6,014 nt of DNA from Candidatus Bipolaricaulota bacterium (GTDB lineage: Bacteria > Bipolaricaulota > Bipolaricaulia > RBG-16-55-9 > DRXL01). A program made the translations under genes and the position numbers. A model generated the notes under the pieces. It saw only the letters and a list, made by a program, of their open reading frames with translations, was not told the DNA's origin and made no database searches. Numbering within the stretch: the first letter of the stretch is position 1; each line of letters begins with the position of its first letter. The stretch spans positions 1-6,014 of the forward strand of contig JANWXV010000045.1 of NCBI GenBank assembly GCA_025057405.1, written 5' to 3'. Shown piece after piece: positions 1 through 4,065 of the stretch.

Positions 1-399
1 ACCAACTCTTCAACGCCCTGAATCCTGACTGTTTTTTGAGTCGCGTGATCATATTCTCATCCAAAGTGACCAATGACGCATCAAACTCCTTGGCAGTTTG
101 AGCTACAATGGCATCCATACCTCGCACACCTGTTTTCTGGGCGATCTCTGCAGCTTCTTTGGCTCTCTCAGCCTCCAACCCAATAAAATACATAGTTCCT
201 AAATTGAGAAGGCCGTTCTGAACCTTCTTAGCGAGATTTTCAGACTTCGTTCTTCGTTTAATCGCAGAGACAATCTCAACAAGAACTGTGTATGGCTCCA
301 CCACCACGTTATTATACTTCGCCCGCCAAGCTTTTTAAAGCGCGGGATAGCCGCAGTATTTTTTGTCAGTGCCAATGGAGAGTTGCCTTCTCCTATCAC
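1..399 (-). pseudogene. PIN-domain (VapC-like) toxin, partial and apparently frameshifted
   Basis: Read leftward, an open frame from 334 down to the window edge encodes about 111 residues resembling the C-terminal three quarters of a PIN-domain ribonuclease of VapC toxin type. Visible family features are VVVEPYTVLVEIVSAIKRRT (helix with the first conserved Glu), GVRGMDAIVAQTAKEF (conserved Asp) and ASLVTLDENM (conserved Asp). These acidic residues would bind Mg2+ in an RNA-cleaving site. In this frame TAA at 335-337 blocks extension; GTG codons at 305-307, 302-304 and 299-301 are the only early in-frame starts. The preceding frame (GTG at 397-399) reads on to RFKK and would join smoothly as RFKKAWRAKYNNVVVEP if the A5 run at 332-336 had one more A. 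No strand-1 Asp motif is recognisable upstream and no antitoxin gene is present, since rpsF occupies that place. A broken orphan toxin is most likely; a sequencing indel is the alternative. The 3' end lies outside the window. Confidence 0.6.
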
Positions 400-413
400 A
401 AAATCCCAAACGT

Positions 414-442
414 TTGACAGTCTGCATGTCTTCTGATATACT
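414..442 (+). promoter_or_regulatory. Sigma70-type promoter of the rpsF operon
   Basis: TTGACA at 414-419 is a perfect -35 box. A 17-base spacer separates it from TATACT at 437-442, which matches the -10 consensus in five of six positions and is preceded by TG (434-435) as in extended -10 promoters. Transcription would start near 449, giving a leader of about 25 bases before rpsF. Spacing and match are nearly ideal for a highly expressed ribosomal-protein operon. Confidence 0.85.
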
Positions 443-473
443 GTGCCCGTTATCGCTAGAGGAAGGTTCTGCT

Positions 474-764
474 ATGCCTATTCGTTCATACGAAGCGCTC
501 TATATTTTGCGGCCCGATATGCCCGAAGAGCAGTTGGGAAGCACCATCGCCAAGTTCGAGAAGACCGTAGAAGAGTCTGGAGGGAAGCTCCTCAAGACCG
601 ATAGGTGGGGCCTGCGCCTGCTGGCTCACCAGATCAAACACTGCGACAAAGGCTATTACGTCTTGATGGAGTTCCAAGGGGCACCGGAACAGATCCGCAA
701 GCTCGAGGAGCGCTTTAAATTAGACGAGAGCGTCCTGCGCTATCAAGTAGTACAACAGCGCTAG
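474..764 (+). CDS. rpsF: Small ribosomal subunit protein bS6
   Basis: This gene encodes a 96-residue protein of the S6 family, which binds S18 and 16S rRNA in the platform of the 30S subunit. The N-terminus RSYEALYILRPDMPEEQL, the central LLKTDRWGLRLLAHQIKH (S6 beta-strand with the conserved W-G-x-R-x-L-A) and GYYVLMEFQG followed by LDESVLRYQVV are all typical, and the length is normal. ATG 474 is chosen because AGAGGAAGG (458-466) lies 7 bases upstream as a clear Shine-Dalgarno site, and because family homology starts here. The frame is open back to 363, but that extension would run through the promoter. It is the first gene of the rpsF-ssb-rpsR operon; ssb begins 4 bases after its stop. The leader seems too short for an elaborate S6:S18 autoregulatory RNA. 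Confidence 0.97.
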   Translation: MPIRSYEALYILRPDMPEEQLGSTIAKFEKTVEESGGKLLKTDRWGLRLLAHQIKHCDKGYYVLMEFQGAPEQIRKLEERFKLDESVLRYQVVQQR

Positions 765-768
765 CACT

Positions 769-1179
769 ATGGCCAGCCTGAATCGCGTCATTTTAGTAGG
801 GAATCTGACGAGCGATCCCGAATTGCGCTACACCCCGAACGGGACGGCGCGGACGCGTTTTCAGATCGCGGTGAACCGCCGCTGGCGCGACCGCGACGGC
901 AACCTCCAAGAAGAAGCCACTTTTGTCCCCGTTGTCGTCTGGGGCTCCCAAGCCGAGAACTGCGCGAATTTCTTGGCCAAGGGGCGCCAAGTCGCGGTCG
1001 AAGGACGCTTGCGTATCTATACTTTTCAGCCTGAGGAGGGCGAGCCGCGCAAGATCGCCGAGGTCGTGGCCGATAACGTCGTCTTCTTAGGTAGCCGCAA
1101 AGAAGGGGCCCCGGCCGAAGGCGAAGCCGTCCCGCCCCCAGAGACCGTCGTAGGAGGTGAAGAAGAAGTCCCATTCTGA
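769..1179 (+). CDS. ssb: Single-stranded DNA-binding protein
   Basis: This gene encodes a 136-residue bacterial SSB that coats single-stranded DNA in replication, recombination and repair. The OB fold covers about residues 1-108, with the classic start SLNRVILVGNLTSDPELRYT, the strand FQIAVNRRWRDRDG, VVVWGSQAENCANFLAKG and VAVEGRLRIYTF. A Pro/Gly/Glu-rich disordered linker (about 109-130) leads to the acidic tip EEEVPF (131-136), equivalent to the DDDIPF peptide that recruits partner proteins; Glu replaces Asp. The start ATG follows the rpsF stop by 4 bases with no good Shine-Dalgarno, so translation is probably coupled to rpsF. The linker is short compared with enterobacterial SSB, giving a compact protein as in many non-proteobacterial lineages. 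Confidence 0.96.
   Translation: MASLNRVILVGNLTSDPELRYTPNGTARTRFQIAVNRRWRDRDGNLQEEATFVPVVVWGSQAENCANFLAKGRQVAVEGRLRIYTFQPEEGEPRKIAEVVADNVVFLGSRKEGAPAEGEAVPPPETVVGGEEEVPF
1151..1160 (+). promoter_or_regulatory. Strong internal Shine-Dalgarno-like sequence in the ssb 3' end
   Basis: TAGGAGGTGA is an almost full-length complement to the 3' end of 16S rRNA. It lies within ssb codons for the Gly-Gly before the acidic tip and 27 bases upstream of the rpsR ATG, which itself has no good Shine-Dalgarno at normal distance. It could help hold ribosomes for rpsR reinitiation or cause pausing near the end of ssb, but the spacing is too long for ordinary initiation. Its function is inferred only. Confidence 0.3.
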
Positions 1180-1187
1180 AGCTCTCT

Positions 1188-1448
1188 ATGGAACGCACTC
1201 AGAAAAGAGGCGTCAAAAGCGGCGCAAAGTTCAAGACGAAAGCTCGCGAGGACTGCAAACTCTGTGAGAACAAAGTTCAGCTCACTTATAAGCAACCTGA
1301 CGAGCTGAAGCGCTATATGAACAAGCTCGGCAAGATCCTCCCGCGCCGGGCGTCACGGCTCTGCGCCAAGCATCAGCGTCGCATCGCCCGCGAGATCAAG
1401 CGCGCGCGCCAGATGGCGCTCATCCCCTACGGGTCTGATCATCAGTAA
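1188..1448 (+). CDS. rpsR: Small ribosomal subunit protein bS18
   Basis: This gene encodes an 86-residue S18 protein, partner of S6 in the 30S platform. After a basic N-terminal tail (1-20) comes CKLCENK (Cys23, Cys26). The core LTYKQPDELKRYMNKLGKI then leads to LPRRASRLCAKHQRRIAREI (Cys59, His62) and IKRARQMALIPY. Two Cys in CxxC plus Cys59 and His62 fit the zinc-ribbon (C+) form of S18 rather than the Cys-free paralogue; zinc binding is inferred. The ATG lies 8 bases after the ssb stop, with only a weak GAAG upstream, so coupling to ssb translation is likely. It is the last gene of the operon: rplI, which often follows, is absent, and the oppositely oriented DUF1028 gene ends 17 bases downstream. 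Confidence 0.96.
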   Translation: MERTQKRGVKSGAKFKTKAREDCKLCENKVQLTYKQPDELKRYMNKLGKILPRRASRLCAKHQRRIAREIKRARQMALIPYGSDHQ

Positions 1449-1463
1449 CCCTTACATCTTTTT
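1431..1463 (+). terminator. Weak intrinsic terminator candidate after rpsR
   Basis: GGGT (1431-1434) can pair with ACCC (1448-1451) and CTGA (1435-1438) with TCAG (1442-1445) around a TCA loop; a two-base bulge interrupts the 3' arm. A T5 run at 1459-1463 follows about 7 bases later. The stem includes the rpsR stop codon. The short helix and the distance to the T run make this a weak candidate, but it is the only terminator-like structure between the two convergent genes. Confidence 0.25.
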
Positions 1464-1465
1464 CT

Positions 1466-2380
1466 CTACTGCATTAGTCTTTGGAATTCCGTGTCGTTGT
1501 GGAGGGGCTGAAAGAGCGCGTTGGTCTTCAGATAGCGCTTAAAACTCTCTCGGTCGGTTCCGGCCTTGGCCAAGAGACGTTCGATCTCCTGCAGGGCTTC
1601 GGAGCGTTTGTGCGTGCGCGCGAGATAGCCGATCCAAGCGAGCCGCAAGAGGGGCTGTTGGGGGTCTTTCGCTAGTGCGCGATCGAGCAGAGCGTGCGCT
1701 CTGTCGGGGGATTGGCGTTCGAGAAACAAGCGCGTGGTGAGCAAGTGCACGGAGGGGAGAGCGATCCCTAACAGCCGTCGCAGCTCTTTGATCGGCTCTG
1801 GGTGGTCGTCCACGCGAACATCTACGAGGCGGTCGTAAACCCCATCAAAATACGCATTGGGGCGCACCACCAAGATTCCGCCCGCTTGTTGGCCTCTGCG
1901 GTCGCCGCCGGCGGCTTGGGCTGCTTCGAGCGCGGCCATCAGCTTCTCAGCCAATATCCCTTCTGATTTCTCGAACGCTTCGCCCATCGCGTCTAGGACT
2001 TCTCGGCCGACGAGAATATTTCCCTGGGCGGCCCAGTTCTTCCCAGATTTGTGTCCGGCCCACTCCAAGCACTCTGTGCCCGTGTGCTGCGCGATGTGCC
2101 CTTGTGAATCTATAACTGCGACTTGGCGGTGCTCGCGCTGCTCGTCTTCGGCAGTGAGTCGTTGGACGGTCTCGTGGGCGCTCAGCCCTTCTTGGAGAAG
2201 CTCCAGACCCTTGGGGCCATAGGAGAGATTGGCCATCGCTTGGGAGGCAATCGCGCCGACGTTGGCCTTGGCGTGCGGAACAATAGCGCCCGCGCGGAAC
2301 GCTCGTGATTGCACGGCGATTCCGAACTCTTCAAGCTCTTTATCGAACGCGACTATAGAGTACGTTGAGAGATAGAGCAC
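1466..2380 (-). CDS. DUF1028 family protein (putative Ntn hydrolase) with TPR-like C-terminus
   Basis: This gene encodes 304 residues. Residues 6-205 match the DUF1028 family, placed in the Ntn-hydrolase superfamily, whose substrate is not established. Family signatures seen are TYSIVAFD (6-13), GAIVPHAKANVGAIASQ (31-47), YGPKGLELLQEGLSA (54-68), REHRQVAVID (82-91), the HTG/WAGH/QGNILVG block (99-125), AAGGDRRGQQAGGILVVR (156-173) and VDVRVDDHPEPIKELRRLL (186-204). Thr6 would be a candidate nucleophile if a short propeptide is removed; this is inferred. Residues 224-273 look like one or two TPR-type helical pairs (DRAHALLDRALAKDPQQPL), followed by LFQPLHNDTEFQRLM, typical of the end of TPR proteins. 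No signal peptide is evident. The start is GTG at 2378-2380, with AGGGTGA (2391-2397) 10 bases upstream; that site overlaps the stop codon of the transposase fragment before it, so the two may be co-transcribed. Confidence 0.88.
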   Translation of the reverse strand: MLYLSTYSIVAFDKELEEFGIAVQSRAFRAGAIVPHAKANVGAIASQAMANLSYGPKGLELLQEGLSAHETVQRLTAEDEQREHRQVAVIDSQGHIAQHTGTECLEWAGHKSGKNWAAQGNILVGREVLDAMGEAFEKSEGILAEKLMAALEAAQAAGGDRRGQQAGGILVVRPNAYFDGVYDRLVDVRVDDHPEPIKELRRLLGIALPSVHLLTTRLFLERQSPDRAHALLDRALAKDPQQPLLRLAWIGYLARTHKRSEALQEIERLLAKAGTDRESFKRYLKTNALFQPLHNDTEFQRLMQ

Positions 2381-2390
2381 AACGATTCGG

Positions 2391-2639
2391 TCACCCTGCC
2401 CATGCGTTCTCCGGTTCTGGTGCTGTAGCTGCCGGGTTCTCTCTGTCGTAAGCCCATCGTTGTGGATTATCGAAAATATACTGGCGAATTTTTCTTAGCG
2501 ATTCCTCGTTACGGATGACGTGTTCGTAATAATTGCGTTGCCACGAGAATTCTGGAAAGATCGTCTGCCGCATGATGCGCGTGGTCACTGCCTTGAAGGC
2601 CCGAACGATGTCCCCCAACGTCGTAGGGGCGCAATTCAT
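2391..2639 (-). pseudogene. REP-associated tyrosine transposase (RAYT), C-terminal fragment
   Basis: This is an 82-residue open frame matching only the last part of RAYT/Y1 transposases, the IS200-related enzymes that act on REP palindromes. TLGDIVRAFKAVTTRIM (7-23), FSWQRNYYEHVIRNEESL (31-48) and IRQYIFDNPQRWAYDRENP (51-69) are the characteristic C-terminal blocks; Tyr54 in QYIFDNP is at the place I expect for the catalytic Tyr. The N-terminal half with the HUH motif (usually MPNHLHG-like) is missing, and nothing upstream in any frame restores it, so it should not be active. The apparent ATG and the first codons (MNCAPT) come from a GTAG-headed palindrome at 2623-2648, so the break in the gene coincides with the repeat. 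The stop overlaps the Shine-Dalgarno of the DUF1028 gene. A short reused ORF is possible but unsupported. Confidence 0.8.
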
Positions 2640-2648
2640 TGCGCCCTA
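2623..2648 (+). repeat. REP-like palindrome 1, GTAG-headed
   Basis: GTAGGGGCGCAAT (2623-2635) and ATTGCGCCCTA (2638-2648) form inverted arms around a TC loop, with one G bulged on the left arm. A GTAG tetranucleotide at the 5' foot of a hairpin is the known hallmark of REP elements recognised by RAYT transposases. This repeat overlaps the 5' end of the adjacent RAYT fragment. Confidence 0.75.
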
Positions 2649-2655
2649 ATTCATC

Positions 2656-2665
2656 CGATTCATCG
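2656..2665. repeat. Short palindrome between the two REP-like hairpins
   Basis: CGAT-TC-ATCG is a perfect 4-bp inverted repeat with the same TC loop as palindrome 1. It sits in a short tandem repeat, ATTCATC at 2649-2655 and again at 2658-2664. It may be a degenerate remnant of a further REP copy or chance; it is noted because its core matches both flanking palindromes. Confidence 0.35.
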
Positions 2666-2669
2666 TGGT

Positions 2670-2699
2670 TGTAGGGGCGTGATGAATCACGCCCCTACA
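2670..2699 (+). repeat. REP-like palindrome 2, perfect 14-bp arms
   Basis: Two perfectly complementary 14-base arms, the left one TGTAGGGGCGTGAT, surround a GA loop. The GTAGGGGCG head is identical to that of palindrome 1, 47 bases away in the same orientation. Only the centre differs (TGATGAATCA versus CAATTCATTG), as expected for members of a REP family. The hairpin lies between the RAYT fragment and the plus-strand phospholipase D gene. It would also form in RNA, on either strand. Confidence 0.8.
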
Positions 2700-2713
2700 G
2701 CGTTGTTGCGTTG

Positions 2714-2743
2714 ATTATATCGCAAGCGGGGCAACTTGCACAA
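2714..2743 (-). promoter_or_regulatory. Candidate minus-strand promoter upstream of the REP pair
   Basis: On the minus strand TATAAT (2714-2719) is a perfect -10 box. TTGTGC (2738-2743) lies 18 bases upstream and matches the first half of the -35 consensus. A transcript starting near 2707 would run through both REP hairpins and the RAYT fragment into the DUF1028 gene, for which no closer promoter is obvious. Confidence 0.4.
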
Positions 2744-2812
2744 ACATATCATAGGTACAACTGTCCCCTGGCCAACGGAACGCGCTCTCTAGCGCATCAG
2801 AAAATCTTGAGC

Positions 2813-2818
2813 TACAAT
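2813..2818 (+). promoter_or_regulatory. Candidate -10 box for the phospholipase D gene
   Basis: TACAAT matches the -10 consensus in five of six positions and ends 6 bases before the ATG at 2825. Transcription from it would begin at or next to the start codon, giving a leaderless mRNA. No convincing -35 box is seen at 16-19 bases, and there is no Shine-Dalgarno before the ATG, which is at least consistent with leaderless expression. Confidence 0.3.
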
Positions 2819-2824
2819 CAAATT

Positions 2825-3430
2825 ATGAGAAAATCTTTTACAGCCTTGCTGCTGGGTATAGCAATCGGTTTCGTCATCGGCTGGCTGACAAGTTCGTATT
2901 CCGATTCAGATATCGGACGCCAACCCGCGCCAACGCCCCAAAGCTCCAGCGCTCCCCATGCACCGATCACTACGTATTTTTCACCCTCGCCAGAGCCGGA
3001 GAAAGCCATTATCCAAACACTGCGAAGCGCCCAGAAGTCCGTGCACGCTGCCCTCTATCAGCTCACCGACCCGGAGATCGCCCAAGCCCTCACAGAGCTA
3101 GCTCAACGCGGCCTCGAACTCCAGATTCTCTTGGACGATGAGCCGAGCCAGGGCAGCAAGGGCTGCTGGTTGCTGAGCTCAGGCATCCCCGTCAAACAGT
3201 ACGTTGACTCCGGGATCATGCATCATAAATTTGCCGTCATTGACGGCGTGCTCGTCATCACTGGCTCTTATAACTGGACGACTTCGGCTCAGACGCGCAA
3301 CGAAGAGAATCTCTTAGTCATTCAAAGCCCCGAACTCGCTCACGCCTTCGAGCGCGAGTTCCAGAAGCTCTGGGCGCACAAGAAAGCCCAAACGCTCACC
3401 CACAAAAACTGCTCATCGTCTAACAAATAG
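2825..3430 (+). CDS. Membrane-anchored phospholipase D-family (single HKD) nuclease-like protein
   Basis: This gene encodes 201 residues. A basic start (MRKS) and one hydrophobic segment (about 5-22) form an uncleaved anchor or signal, followed by a Ser/Pro-rich linker (about 31-58). The catalytic domain begins near AIIQTLRSAQKSVHAALYQL (61-80), a typical PLD-like entry. It contains one HKD motif: His133, Lys135 and Asp140 in HHKFAVID, then GSYNWT (147-152) and NEENLLVI (159-166). A single motif and this size fit the bacterial Nuc/PLD6 type, in which two monomers form the active site; known members cleave nucleic acids or phospholipids. The anchor implies that the domain faces outward from the membrane. 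ATG 2825 is chosen because it gives the N-terminal anchor; the frame is open back to 2711 without homology. Substrate is unknown. The 3' end overlaps the convergent dismutase gene by 18 bases. Confidence 0.87.
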   Translation: MRKSFTALLLGIAIGFVIGWLTSSYSDSDIGRQPAPTPQSSSAPHAPITTYFSPSPEPEKAIIQTLRSAQKSVHAALYQLTDPEIAQALTELAQRGLELQILLDDEPSQGSKGCWLLSSGIPVKQYVDSGIMHHKFAVIDGVLVITGSYNWTTSAQTRNEENLLVIQSPELAHAFEREFQKLWAHKKAQTLTHKNCSSSNK

Positions 3431-4033
3431 CAGCCAGACGACGAGAGCTGCAGCAGCCAAGAGAAGCAGCGTCGGGAGCAAGCCTCCGATTCTGAGCGAA
3501 GTTCCCTTCATGAGAGTAATGGCCCCACAGAGCACCCGCGCGCCGCTGTTGCCTGCAGGGTCTGTGATTTGATCATCCGGGCCAGCGTGAATGACGAGAG
3601 AACTGCCGTCTTCGTCGAAGAGCGATAGCTCTCCCGATGTGAGCGCCACGCGCTCGGTCACGTACTCATAGACTGCTGAGCCGTCTTCGCCGACGACAAG
3701 ATTGGGCATGTCTCCAGAATGGGGGCCTTCGGGATTATTCAGGCCGTGCTTTCTGTGGGTGGGGTTGAAATGCGGCCCCGCCGAAGCAAAATCCGGCGGC
3801 TCGCACTTGCCCACAGCGTGAATGTGAATCCCATGCTCACCGGGTGATAAGCCCTGCACCGTGACGGAGATGCGAACCCCCCGAGCCTCTTGCACAAAGA
3901 CTGCTACTCCCCATACTTTCCCCGCAGCATCGCGCAACGGTGCCGCCGCGCGCTCCCCCACAGCCCACGCGGGCAGACTCCCAAGCAGAAGACCAACGAC
4001 GGTAAGCACTAAGATCGCGTAGATAGATCGCAT
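3413..4033 (-). CDS. sodC: Cu/Zn superoxide dismutase, exported, with C-terminal membrane anchor
   Basis: This gene encodes 206 residues. The enzyme converts superoxide to hydrogen peroxide and oxygen. A signal peptide (1-24, cleavage likely after LPAWA) directs export. All metal and catalytic positions of the family are visible: copper ligands His70, His72 and His149; bridging His88 (GPHFNP); zinc ligands His96, His105 and Asp108 (HSGDMPN); catalytic Arg166 and the disulfide Cys77 (GKCEPP) and Cys169 (VLCGAI). An extra hydrophobic segment (about 182-203), ending in RR at the C-terminus, looks like a stop-transfer anchor and would place the enzyme on the outer face of the membrane. ATG 4031-4033 is chosen because it gives the signal peptide and has AAGGGAG (4040-4046) 6 bases upstream; a longer frame to 4156 would overlap the preceding gene. 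It starts 32 bases after the P5C dehydrogenase stop, probably in one operon. Confidence 0.92.
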   Translation of the reverse strand: MRSIYAILVLTVVGLLLGSLPAWAVGERAAAPLRDAAGKVWGVAVFVQEARGVRISVTVQGLSPGEHGIHIHAVGKCEPPDFASAGPHFNPTHRKHGLNNPEGPHSGDMPNLVVGEDGSAVYEYVTERVALTSGELSLFDEDGSSLVIHAGPDDQITDPAGNSGARVLCGAITLMKGTSLRIGGLLPTLLLLAAAALVVWLLFVRR

Positions 4034-4065
4034 GCTCTGCTCCCTTCTCTCTCTATCTCTGTGAG

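Noticed and set aside
342..364. GCGG-GATAG-CCGC hairpin followed by T6 as a plus-strand terminator
   Set aside because: The stem is only 4 bp, there is no plus-strand gene upstream in the window, and the same bases form a better hairpin with 322-341.
363..473. N-terminal extension of the rpsF frame back to 363
   Set aside because: It would be translated through the -35 and -10 boxes, has no S6 similarity, and the Shine-Dalgarno at 458-466 fixes the start at 474.
449..473. S6:S18 autoregulatory leader RNA before rpsF
   Set aside because: The predicted leader is about 25 bases, too short for the known motif, and no fitting stem was found.
788..1198. 136-residue antisense open frame opposite ssb
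   Set aside because: Arg/Leu-rich composition with no family resemblance; it is a by-product of GC-rich codons of ssb.
2520..2714. Plus-strand open frame opposite the RAYT fragment
   Set aside because: It mirrors the transposase and palindrome sequence, and no protein family features are seen.
2600..2720. CRISPR array at the repeated GTAGGGGCG units
   Set aside because: There are only two palindromic copies, with no regular spacers and no cas genes; the REP explanation fits better.
2711..2824. Upstream extension of the phospholipase D frame from TTG 2711
   Set aside because: No homology or Shine-Dalgarno; it would bury the N-terminal membrane segment that the ATG at 2825 exposes.
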